From Gammaproteobacteria bacterium (GTDB lineage: Bacteria; Pseudomonadota; Gammaproteobacteria; Pseudomonadales; Azotimanducaceae), in contig JAPOYV010000058.1 in the NCBI GenBank assembly GCA_026706385.1, forward strand, positions 1-48,863: 48,863 bases of DNA, read 5' to 3'. Of this stretch, positions 26,532-35,082 are shown in pieces (within the stretch, counting starts at the first letter, position 1; each line of letters starts with the position of its first letter). A model generated the notes under the pieces. It was not told the DNA's origin. It searched no databases and saw nothing but the letters and a program-made list of their open reading frames with translations. The position numbers were made by a program, and so were the translations under genes.

Positions 26532-27508
26532 GCGCGTCGCCGGGCCGCGACGCGATGGAGGTCGAAGAAGCGCGGCTGCCGCGCGTACCGTCCACCTTGC
26601 AGAACCGCTACGACGAGGTCGTAGCTCACTGTGACGGTGCGCGCCTATGGGCGCACGCCGTGGAGGACGTGCAGGGCGGCCACCTCGACGACCGGCCGTT
26701 GTACTGGGCGCGCTTGAAGTTGCGGCGGCTGCTGCGTCGTGGCGGTGGACAGGGCGATCTCCCGGAACGCACGGCGCGGGGTTTCGACGGCGATTTCCAA
26801 GGTTCCGAGCCGCGCGTGCTCCTGACCGGTTTCGATCCGTTTCACCTGGATCGCAACATCGACCAGAGCAACCCGTCCGGCTTGGCGGCCCTCGCGCTCG
26901 ACGGCAAGCTGGTCGGTGGCGCGCGGATCCGTACGGCAATCTTCCCGGTGAGCTTCGCGGCCTTCGACGTAGGGATCGTCGAGGAACTGCTGGCGCGGCA
27001 CTTCAAGGCGGGGTTGGCGATGTTGCTGACCGTGAGCATGGGCCGTGACGCGTTCGACCTGGAGCGCTTCCCGGGCCTTCGGCGCTCGGCGCAGACGCCC
27101 GACAACGGCAACATCGCGAGCGGCGGATCGCCGACGGCACCGCAGGTCCCGGCGGGGCTCGAAGGTCCCGAGTTCTTGGAATTCACGCTGCCCGCACGAG
27201 CCATGGCCGCGACGCCGGGGCGCTGGCCGGTTCGCGACAACCGATGGGTAACGACCTTGGAGCGGGGATCCCTGACGCCGGGCTCGCTGGCGGAACTCAA
27301 GGACGACACCGCGGTTGCCGGGTCCGGTGGCGGCTACCTGTCCAACGAAGTCGCGTACCGGGCGCTCAGGCTACGCCAACGACTCGGCGCGACGTTCGCC
27401 GTTGGCCACTTGCACACGCCGCGCGTCGTAGGCTACGACGCGGACGCCGAGAGCGGGATGGTGGGGCAGATTCGGGATCTCGTCGCCGCCGCCATGGCTG
27501 CGAGATGA
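26528..27508 (+). CDS. Pyroglutamyl-peptidase I-like (C15) protein with Ser for the catalytic Cys
   Basis: The 326-residue product has a helical N-terminal extension (about 1-93) followed by a C15-like domain: VLLTGFDPFHLDRNIDQSNPS, FPVSFAAFD, LLTVSMGRDAFDLERF (Glu179) and, at the end, GGYLSNEVAYRALRL then VGHLHTP (His296). In true pyroglutamyl peptidases the residue at Ser272 is the nucleophile Cys (pattern VCN). Typical bacterial enzymes are about 215 residues. It may therefore be a serine variant, a binding protein, or inactive. Start GTG 26528 overlaps the cyclotransferase stop. Confidence 0.78.
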   Translation: MSASPGRDAMEVEEARLPRVPSTLQNRYDEVVAHCDGARLWAHAVEDVQGGHLDDRPLYWARLKLRRLLRRGGGQGDLPERTARGFDGDFQGSEPRVLLTGFDPFHLDRNIDQSNPSGLAALALDGKLVGGARIRTAIFPVSFAAFDVGIVEELLARHFKAGLAMLLTVSMGRDAFDLERFPGLRRSAQTPDNGNIASGGSPTAPQVPAGLEGPEFLEFTLPARAMAATPGRWPVRDNRWVTTLERGSLTPGSLAELKDDTAVAGSGGGYLSNEVAYRALRLRQRLGATFAVGHLHTPRVVGYDADAESGMVGQIRDLVAAAMAAR

Positions 27509-27515
27509 CCGGCCG

Positions 27516-27865
27516 TCAAGCCGCGCCCGGCAGGCGCCGCAGGAAGTTGTCGTAGTCGACGCAGGCGAGCGCATTTCGAAGCGCCTCCCGCCGTGAAAGC
27601 GCGGCGATCCGTTCCGTGATGTCGCAGAGTCGTCCGACGCGGGCATTTCGTGACCTCAGCAGGTTGTCCGGAGAGTAGTCCGGGCGGTCGACGTAGATGA
27701 TCCCGTCGGCCTCGGCGGCAACCAACCGGGCGCCGTGAACGTCCCGCTCCTGCAGGTCGGTCGAGCCGCGATGGGCTTGCCCCGCACCTTGGCGATGTCC
27801 GTCACCACCTCGACGAGCCGGGCGCGGGGCACCTCGTGGTGCGGGCCCACGGCATCGGCGTACAT
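27516..27865 (-). pseudogene. Frameshifted, truncated gene remnant
   Basis: Two minus-strand frames join into one protein-like sequence. The upstream part reads MYADAVGPHHEVPRARLVEVV...VRGKPIAA. After a frame change near 27755-27765 it continues as TDLQERDVHGARLVAAEADGIIYVDRPDYSPDNLL (split here only by the frame change) to ...VDYDNFLRRLPGAA. Neither part alone looks complete and no proper start region is visible upstream. The family was not recognised. A single-base sequencing error could also explain the break. Confidence 0.5.
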
Positions 27866-27949
27866 TGTGGGCGTGACCGGTCAGCGGCGAGCGCCCGAAT
27901 GAAGGTCACTCCCAAGGCCGACTGCGGTCGGATGGTCCCGGACCGGGTT

Positions 27950-29398
27950 TCAGTAACCGGGCGGGGGTAGGAATCCGCCGATCTCGGCGCAGACTTGCTC
28001 CGCGAACGCGATCGTCCGGTGGTCGCGATACGGGGCGCTGACCGCCTGCAGACCGATGGGTAGCCCGTCCGTCGAGGGACCCGTGGGAAACACCGTGCTC
28101 GGCAAGTAGGCGTTCACGACCATGCCGGCCCACAGGAGTTGCTGGAAGTACGGCTGCGCGACCCCGTCGACGTCGATCGTGCGCTCGCCGAACGGTCGGT
28201 GGTCGTGCGGGAACGCGGGCGTCGCCATCTGCGGGCACACGAGGATGTCCCAGTCCTCGAAGAAGCGCGCCCACGCGCGGCGGAGTTTCTCGCGGCGGGT
28301 ATTGGTGCGGATCCACTCCCGATGCCGCATCACGGCCGCGCGGGCAGCCACGGCGTCGCGGGAGACGTCGTCGGGAGCGAGGCCGTCAACGACTTTGAGC
28401 ATCCTGGCTTCCGCCTCATCCGTCATGGCGCCGGTCATGACGGCGTTCAGAAGGGTCTGGTAGTTGCGGTCGGCTGCGACGAGGTCCAAGTCCGGGCGGG
28501 CATCTCGGGAGACGGTGGCCCCGGCCTTTTCCAGGACCTCGCCGATCAAAGCGACGCGCGCGGCAATCTCCTCGGCGACAGGAGCCAACGGATCGGTGGG
28601 CCAAAGCGCGACCCGCAGGTCCGCGAGGCGTTCGAAGTCGGCCGCCGGGAGTTCCAGCCGCCACGCGAGCGCCTCCCGCGGTGCCGGCCCGGCCATGATG
28701 TCCAGTGCGAGGTGCAGGTCGTCGGCGCCGCGCGCCAGCGGGCCGCACACCGCAAGGTCGGCGTCCGGTATGCCTTCCACCAGTTCGTGGCCGGACATGG
28801 GAATGACGGCATAGGTCGGCTTGTGCCCGTAGACGCCGCAGAAGTGGGCAGGATTGCGGATCGACCCGCCGATGTCCGATCCGGCCTCCAGGGCGGTGAA
28901 GCCGGCCGCCAGCGCCGCGGCGCTGCCGCCGGAAGAACCGCCCGGGGTTCTCTCGACGTTCCAGGGATTGCGGGTTGTCCCGTAGATCGGGTTGAAGCTT
29001 TGGAAGTCTGCTAGGTCCACCGGCACGTTGGTCTTGCCGAGGAAGTGCGCTCCGGCCGCACGGAAGCGTTGCACCGCCAGGCCGTCGGCGCGGGCGACGT
29101 TGTCGCGGAACAGCTCGTTGCCCCAGGTCGTATGGGTCCCGCCGATGGCATAGGACTCCTTGATGGTCATGGGGACGCCGTGCAGAGGTCCGAGCGAGGT
29201 CCCCCGCGCAAGCGCACCGTCGGCCTCCCGGGCACGCGTCAGCGCATCGTCGAACGTGCGCACGACCACGGCGTTGATGTCCCCGTCGAGCCGCTCGATC
29301 CGGTCGATGTAGAGTTCTGTCAGTTCGACGGAACTGACCTCTCGGTTGCGGATCTTCGCGGCCAGTTCCAGCGCGGTTTGGTGAGCGAGTTCGGTCAT
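27950..29398 (-). CDS. Amidase-signature family amidase
   Basis: The 482-residue enzyme has the Ser-cisSer-Lys signature: Lys in GVPMTIKESYA, the glycine/serine-rich GGSSGGSAAALAAG, and GSDIGGSIRNPAHFCGVYGHKP. It hydrolyses carboxamides; substrate not predictable. The start ATG overlaps the stop of the nitronate monooxygenase gene (ATGA), so the two are translationally coupled and may handle a nitrogenous compound together. Confidence 0.92.
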   Translation of the reverse strand: MTELAHQTALELAAKIRNREVSSVELTELYIDRIERLDGDINAVVVRTFDDALTRAREADGALARGTSLGPLHGVPMTIKESYAIGGTHTTWGNELFRDNVARADGLAVQRFRAAGAHFLGKTNVPVDLADFQSFNPIYGTTRNPWNVERTPGGSSGGSAAALAAGFTALEAGSDIGGSIRNPAHFCGVYGHKPTYAVIPMSGHELVEGIPDADLAVCGPLARGADDLHLALDIMAGPAPREALAWRLELPAADFERLADLRVALWPTDPLAPVAEEIAARVALIGEVLEKAGATVSRDARPDLDLVAADRNYQTLLNAVMTGAMTDEAEARMLKVVDGLAPDDVSRDAVAARAAVMRHREWIRTNTRREKLRRAWARFFEDWDILVCPQMATPAFPHDHRPFGERTIDVDGVAQPYFQQLLWAGMVVNAYLPSTVFPTGPSTDGLPIGLQAVSAPYRDHRTIAFAEQVCAEIGGFLPPPGY

Positions 29399-30411
29399 CG
29401 GTTGGTCCTCCTGCCTCGTTGCTCGGGCGACGGGTTTGCGCCGTTCAGGTACTGGTTCGCCAGGCGGCCCAGTTCTTGGAAGAACTCTGCGCGCACCTCG
29501 GCGATGATCTCGGCGACCGGTCGCACGGCATCGATGCGTCCGCAAACCTGTCCGCACAGGGCGATGCTGGCTTCCATGTCGCCACCGAAGTAGAGCTCGA
29601 GCGCCGTGCCGAATTCCTGCATGGCGTTGCGCTCGGTGTCGTATTCGAGGCCGCTGGTCTTGTCGGTCCGCAACGCCCGCAGGGCCGGGGACGCGTGGCG
29701 GTTCAGGAAGACGGTGTCGGTTTCCTTGGCCGCGACGATGGCATCCTTCCAGTTGGCGTGTACCGGCGACTCGAGCGCCGACACCATGCGCGTGCCCATC
29801 TGCACGCCCTCCGCCCCCAGGGCGAAGGCAGCCGCCATGGAGGCACCGTCGACGAAGCCCCCCGCGGCGATGATCGGTACGTCGACCTGCGAGCGCACCA
29901 GGGGCAGCAGCACCATGCTCGCCACGTCGCGGGGGTTCTTGAAGCCGCCGCCTTCACCGCCTTCAACCACCAACCCATCCACCCCGCAGGCAACCGCCTT
30001 CTGGGCGGCGGCGAGGCTCGGCACGACGTGGTACACGGTGAGGCCGGCCGCTTTCAGTTGGTCGGTGTAGCGCTCCGGATTACCGGCGGACGTGGTCACG
30101 AACTGGACGCCTTGGTCGATGACGAAGTCCACGATGTTGGGATCGCGCACGAACGCCTGGGCGATGTTGACGCCGAAGGGCTTGTCCGTGAGTTCGCGCA
30201 TGCGCACGATCTCGGCACGGACGGCATCGAGTTCGCCCGACGAGGTCTCGATGATGCCGAGCGCCCCGGCGTCGGATACCGCCGAAGCCAGCTTGGAACG
30301 GGCGATCCAGCCCATCGGGGCTTGAACGATGGGAATCTCCACGCCGAGCGAGCGCGTCACCCGGTTGTCGAAACCTAAGGGTTCGCGCCGCGTGCTACGC
30401 GCTTGGCTCAT
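29395..30411 (-). CDS. Nitronate monooxygenase (2-nitropropane dioxygenase family)
   Basis: The 338-residue FMN-dependent TIM-barrel protein has PIVQAPMGWIARSKLASAVSDAGALGII, GVNIAQAF, a VVEGGEGGG phosphate-type loop and IIAAGGFVDGASMAAAFALGAEGVQMGTRM, the standard NMO motifs. Members oxidise alkyl nitronates or act as enoyl reductases. The chosen ATG gives MSQARSTRRE; the frame is open further upstream without good starts. The gene is divergent from the TonB receptor. Confidence 0.9.
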   Translation of the reverse strand: MSQARSTRREPLGFDNRVTRSLGVEIPIVQAPMGWIARSKLASAVSDAGALGIIETSSGELDAVRAEIVRMRELTDKPFGVNIAQAFVRDPNIVDFVIDQGVQFVTTSAGNPERYTDQLKAAGLTVYHVVPSLAAAQKAVACGVDGLVVEGGEGGGFKNPRDVASMVLLPLVRSQVDVPIIAAGGFVDGASMAAAFALGAEGVQMGTRMVSALESPVHANWKDAIVAAKETDTVFLNRHASPALRALRTDKTSGLEYDTERNAMQEFGTALELYFGGDMEASIALCGQVCGRIDAVRPVAEIIAEVRAEFFQELGRLANQYLNGANPSPEQRGRRTNR

Positions 30412-30501
30412 GGCTGCGTCAGCCGACCAGTTTGGTGCCGGCATTGTGGCACGAAGGCGACCGCCAATTGTCAGGATGTGTCGATTTGTTACAGAAGACG
30501 C

Positions 30502-30530
30502 TTGACACGCCTTCGGCGTAGGCGTAAACC
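30502..30530 (+). promoter_or_regulatory. Candidate promoter of the TonB-dependent receptor
   Basis: A perfect -35 hexamer TTGACA at 30502-30507 is followed, after 17 nt, by TAAACC at 30525-30530, a weak -10. It lies about 115 nt before the receptor start in an otherwise non-coding 235-nt gap. The long leader between it and the start could carry post-transcriptional control, but no known riboswitch was recognised. Confidence 0.4.
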
Positions 30531-30646
30531 GTATCCCAAAGGCGAAAGCCGCTTCGGTGCTTGTCGCCCAAGCCGTCGGCGCGGCCCGGAAGGATCTGGG
30601 CAAAGAGTGTGTCGATGGGAGGAAAGGACCACTAGGGGAGAAACCT

Positions 30647-33600
30647 ATGGATCGAGGCTTGAAACGAGCCATGCTATGGGCGTTGGCGTTCGCGCTGGCG
30701 CTTTTTGCCCTCAACCTCCGAGCTGCCGACGAGGACGAGGATGAGGAAGACGAGGAGGACGACGAGGAAGTCGAGGAGATGATCGTCACCGGATCCTATA
30801 TCCGGCGTACGAACTTCGACCTGCCCTCGCCCAAGAACGTCATCGACAACATCGACATCGAGATGTCCGGCAACGCCGAACTCGGTGACGTGATCTTCGA
30901 CCAGTCGTTCCAGCTTGGCGTCAATGCCAACGCGGCACCGTTCGAAGGCATCTGCTGCTCGGAGAGCGGGCAGGACGGCCTCTCGAACGACGAGTGGGGC
31001 GGGCAGGCCGACAACCAGCAGGGGAACCAGGGCACCGAGGTCTGGGCCAACCTGCGCGGTCTCGGCACCCGGGCCACCATGACCATGATGGATGGCCACC
31101 GGCTGCCGGCGGACACAACGCCGCGGGGCGAACGCGCCGGGGTAGACGTCAGCGGCATGTACCCAGCGATCGCCATCGGCCGGGTCGACACGATCCTCGA
31201 CGGCGCATCGGCGTTGTATGGGGCTGAAGCGGTGAGCGGCGTCATCAACATGGTGCCGCGAAAGGACTTCGAGGGCCTCACGATCAGCCTCGATTGGGGC
31301 TCGCCACTGGAGAACGGCGCGCCGCAGACCGGTTTCAGCATGCTTGGCGGCGTGCAGGGCGACCGGGGTCGGGCGATCTTCGCTATCGAGCTGCGCGACA
31401 CCGAGCGCATGCGGTTCACCGACCGGCCTCGCTACATCATCGATACCAAGAACCCGTGGGCGCGTCACACGACGGTCAGCAACGACTACTACACCTGGGG
31501 TCAATGGTCCCGGTTCTGGAAGGACGCGTACGACGCTGGCGGGAACCCCGCCAGCAGAATCGCCGTGCCGATCCGTTCGCCGCTCGGCGAACTCATGACG
31601 CCGGACGAACGATCAGCGCTTTCCGGCCTGGGCTACACGAGCCAGTCGAACTGGCGTTCGTGGTCCGACAACATCGGCCAGGTCTCTACCGGCGTTTCCC
31701 AGGATCCGACCTGCGCTTACGGTTTTGGCGCTGGTCACGACAACGAGGGACCGCCGCCGATCAGCCCGTACGGTCCGTTCTTCGACTGGGCTCACGGTTC
31801 CGACGCCCACGACAGCCAACGCAATGCTTGGCAGGCCGAGTTCGGCGACCATTGGGGTACCGACTTCCGCAACGTCTACGGCGAGACCTACACGTACAAC
31901 GATGTCTCGAAGCACGGCAACTTCCTGAACGGGTACAACGACCCCAACGATCCGGCGTACCACTGCCGGATGGTCGACTCCGACTACCAGGACATCCAGG
32001 CCGAGAGCGAACGGCAGAAGGGCTTCGGCTACTTCGAGTACGAGTTCAACGACTACGTCACCGTGCGTGGCGAGTTTGTGTCGAGTTCCGTCGACTACAA
32101 CACGCGCCTCTACGCGCCCGGCTTCAACGACTTCGATTCAAGCAGCGGTGGTCTGGCCAACGACCGCATGGGAATCGCCGTCGGCTCGAACCCGGGCAAC
32201 CCGTTCCGGGCCTTCGCGGACGGTTCGACGATCAACGACTACTACGACGGCGTGAACGGTGTGTGGGACCCGACCGACAACAACACCTTCCTGCCGCCGG
32301 GCGACGACCAGTACTGGCCGGGCGTATCGCCGGACATTTGGCCGGGCGGGTCGAACACCTGGACGGCCAGGCCGACGCGCCAGCTCGACTTCAGGGACTT
32401 GAACGGCAACGGTCGCTACGACTACCTGGAAGAGCCCGGCGAGTTGCTGGTCTTCGCGCAGGACCTCGACGGCGACGGCATCCCCGACCGCGACTGGGAC
32501 GGTGACGGCATCGCCGATGCCAATGTCCAGCGCGACCCGCGCGCCCGCGTGGTGCTGATGGGCATGGGCGACGCGGACGGCGATGGCCTTCCGGACCGGT
32601 TCGACCCAGACGCTGGCGGCATCCCGTTCTACGAGGACGTCCGCTTCCAGGAGCGACGCCTGTTCGCCTTCCCGAAACACCCGCGCAACAACAATCTCGA
32701 CTGGGCGGAGAACGACGGCATCCTGCATTTCCTGCGGCGCACCAGCCGCCAGGACATCCGCCTTCGCCTAGGTACGGAGATCCGCATCCCGGAGACGGAC
32801 TGGGTCATCGACGCCGATTGGATCTGGGCGCAGGGCGTACGGGAGACGAACCAGTTCCAGGAAATCACCTCCGAGATGGTGCAGGCCCTGCGCTGCAATG
32901 CCGGGCCGAACCAGAACTCCTGCTGGAACCCGTTCGGTTCGACCTACCTGATGATCGACGAGAACGGCCACCCCATCGGGGATCCCAGCAACAAATTCCC
33001 GGCGCCGAACGATCCGGGCTGGACGCCACCGGACCACGAGTTCGTGAACACCGAGGATGAGCATCGTCTCGCCGGCAACGTGATGGCGTACAACATCCAA
33101 GATCTCGGCATGACCATCGTCGATCTGGTGGGGGCCAATAGCAACCTGTTCGACCTCTGGTACAACGACCAGCCGGTCGGCTTGGCCATCGGCATGCACT
33201 GGCGTTTGGAGGAGGAGGAGTACCGTCCTCACGCGTTGGCGCAGGCAGCCGTAGGCGGCAACAAGTTCGCCCTACGCAAGAGCGAGCAGGAGTCGCAGGC
33301 AGTGTTTGCCGAGGTGTCTCTACCGCTTATCTCGCACGAGACCTGGGGTGATATGGAAGCTCAGGTCGCCGTGCGCTACAGCGAGATCACGGCGGCAGGC
33401 ATCTACGGGCAGCCGGGGTCGTCCAAGTTCACGACGACGATTCCGAAACTGGCCGTCCGCTATGCTCCGACGGACTACTTGGCACTGCGCGGGAGTATCA
33501 CGCAAGGGTTCGTGACGCCTGGCCTGTACGCCCTGTTCGGCGATGCGGGCATCGAGACGGTGGGGACCGTTCGCGACTACGTCTGCGACTATCTGCCCGA

Positions 33601-34963
33601 TATCCAGGACTGCATCGATGCCGGCGCCAGCAAAGGCGGCGGCACGCCCAATGTTCGGACCCGTTCCGGCAGCAGTCCCGACTTGGATCCTGAGACGTCG
33701 GACCTCTACAACCTAGGCTTCTCGCTCAAGTTCCTAGACGGCGACCTCGTATTCGACGTCGACTACACCAGCGTCGAGTTCCGCGGCCAGATCGAACCGA
33801 CCGGCCCCGGCGACCAGGTGGGCTTGAACGAAAACGGCTTCACGGCATACGTGCAGGCTGCCTGCCCGGGCACTCTTGTGGATTGGGACAACGACCAAAA
33901 GCACAACGATCCCGGCGCAGCCGACCGGGCGGCGCTGACCCAGCAGGAGTTCCGAGACTCCGAGTGGACGAACCCGCAGGATCTGGAATGCCGGCGCAAC
34001 GCCGCGCTCAGTTGGCTGCAAAGCGGCGCCAACGCGGGCCAAGGCGAATTGAGCTTCGCTGGCGGCAGGCTCGACCGCGGCAAGGACGGCAGTCCGATCA
34101 TCCTCGACTACGTTGAGGGTGCTTGGACCGCGCAAGGCCAACGCGTCGCGGAGACGATGATCTACGGCGTGCGCTACGCGTTCGAGTTGCCGGAAAACCG
34201 GTTCACGAACTGGATCGGCGACGACAAGGGTGCCTTCCTGTTCACGTTGAGCGCCACGCAGTTCCTGACGCAGGAGTTAACGAAGTTCAAGAGCTTCGGC
34301 TGCGACGACGCTGGTCGTAACCAGGGTGGCTTCTGCATTCGCGACAACGTGCTCGCCGGCATCACGGTGGACGGCGTGGGCAACCGCAACTCGCAGTACT
34401 TCTCGCCGCCCAACATGCACCTGATGGCCGACCTGCCGCCGACGCCGGAATGGCGTGCGCAGGCGAGCCTGCGGTGGTTCAGGGGCCCGCACACGGCCCA
34501 GTTGATGGTCCGCTGGCATGACATGGTGAAAAACATCAACGTTGCCTGGGACGCCATGAAGGAGCGCGAGCGACTCGACCCAAGGACGGTGATTGCGAGT
34601 TGGACCTGGGACTGCTGTGGCGAGCGGAGCTCCTATCCGCACCACGTACCGTATCGCGGCTACGAGGAAGTCACGATTCCGGGTACCGACATCGTGAAGC
34701 GGATTCCCAATGAGCGGCAGTCGCAACGCTGTGCATTCCAGCCCTGGCCGGTGTGCAAGATCGACTCGCGCCACTATTGGGACGTGAGCTACAGCTATCG
34801 CCGCCCGGACTTCATGGGCTTCAGCTCGGTGATGGTGAACGCGGCGGTCCGCAACATCTTCGACACCTATCCCGACCCGATTACCCAGTTCTCGGCCCAC
34901 GAGCCGTACCTGGACAACATCATGGGTCGAACGGTGTTGATCAGGCTGAATCTGTCGCTCTAG
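30647..34963 (+). CDS. Very large TonB-dependent receptor
   Basis: The 1438-residue outer-membrane protein has a signal peptide (1-26), an acidic run (residues 28-44, almost all Asp/Glu), a TonB-box region EEMIVTGSYIRR, a plug domain (WANLRGLGTRATMTMMDGHRLP, DGASALYGAEAVSGVINMVP) and a long beta-barrel ending VLIRLNLSL. Ordinary receptors are 700-1000 residues; the excess is in extracellular loops. One loop region (about 605-650) is rich in DxDGDG calcium-type motifs. ATG 30647 has AGGGGAG upstream. The ligand is unknown; a deacylase for N-acyl-amino acids lies downstream after a terminator. Confidence 0.9.
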   Translation: MDRGLKRAMLWALAFALALFALNLRAADEDEDEEDEEDDEEVEEMIVTGSYIRRTNFDLPSPKNVIDNIDIEMSGNAELGDVIFDQSFQLGVNANAAPFEGICCSESGQDGLSNDEWGGQADNQQGNQGTEVWANLRGLGTRATMTMMDGHRLPADTTPRGERAGVDVSGMYPAIAIGRVDTILDGASALYGAEAVSGVINMVPRKDFEGLTISLDWGSPLENGAPQTGFSMLGGVQGDRGRAIFAIELRDTERMRFTDRPRYIIDTKNPWARHTTVSNDYYTWGQWSRFWKDAYDAGGNPASRIAVPIRSPLGELMTPDERSALSGLGYTSQSNWRSWSDNIGQVSTGVSQDPTCAYGFGAGHDNEGPPPISPYGPFFDWAHGSDAHDSQRNAWQAEFGDHWGTDFRNVYGETYTYNDVSKHGNFLNGYNDPNDPAYHCRMVDSDYQDIQAESERQKGFGYFEYEFNDYVTVRGEFVSSSVDYNTRLYAPGFNDFDSSSGGLANDRMGIAVGSNPGNPFRAFADGSTINDYYDGVNGVWDPTDNNTFLPPGDDQYWPGVSPDIWPGGSNTWTARPTRQLDFRDLNGNGRYDYLEEPGELLVFAQDLDGDGIPDRDWDGDGIADANVQRDPRARVVLMGMGDADGDGLPDRFDPDAGGIPFYEDVRFQERRLFAFPKHPRNNNLDWAENDGILHFLRRTSRQDIRLRLGTEIRIPETDWVIDADWIWAQGVRETNQFQEITSEMVQALRCNAGPNQNSCWNPFGSTYLMIDENGHPIGDPSNKFPAPNDPGWTPPDHEFVNTEDEHRLAGNVMAYNIQDLGMTIVDLVGANSNLFDLWYNDQPVGLAIGMHWRLEEEEYRPHALAQAAVGGNKFALRKSEQESQAVFAEVSLPLISHETWGDMEAQVAVRYSEITAAGIYGQPGSSKFTTTIPKLAVRYAPTDYLALRGSITQGFVTPGLYALFGDAGIETVGTVRDYVCDYLPDIQDCIDAGASKGGGTPNVRTRSGSSPDLDPETSDLYNLGFSLKFLDGDLVFDVDYTSVEFRGQIEPTGPGDQVGLNENGFTAYVQAACPGTLVDWDNDQKHNDPGAADRAALTQQEFRDSEWTNPQDLECRRNAALSWLQSGANAGQGELSFAGGRLDRGKDGSPIILDYVEGAWTAQGQRVAETMIYGVRYAFELPENRFTNWIGDDKGAFLFTLSATQFLTQELTKFKSFGCDDAGRNQGGFCIRDNVLAGITVDGVGNRNSQYFSPPNMHLMADLPPTPEWRAQASLRWFRGPHTAQLMVRWHDMVKNINVAWDAMKERERLDPRTVIASWTWDCCGERSSYPHHVPYRGYEEVTIPGTDIVKRIPNERQSQRCAFQPWPVCKIDSRHYWDVSYSYRRPDFMGFSSVMVNAAVRNIFDTYPDPITQFSAHEPYLDNIMGRTVLIRLNLSL

Positions 34964-34982
34964 GCGACCGGTTCCGCACTCA

Positions 34983-35013
34983 AACCCCGCGCCTTCGGCG
35001 CGGGGTTTTTTTT
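34983..35013 (+). terminator. Intrinsic terminator after the TonB receptor gene
   Basis: AACCCCGCGCC pairs perfectly with GGCGCGGGGTT around a TTC loop and runs straight into eight T residues. This is a textbook Rho-independent terminator 20 nt after the receptor stop, and it separates the receptor from the deacylase gene. Confidence 0.95.
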
Positions 35014-35082
35014 GCCCGGATTGCGGGCTTGGCGAAGTGCTACGCTTAGCCGCAAGCATCCGCCTGGGCAGGAGAATTGCAA

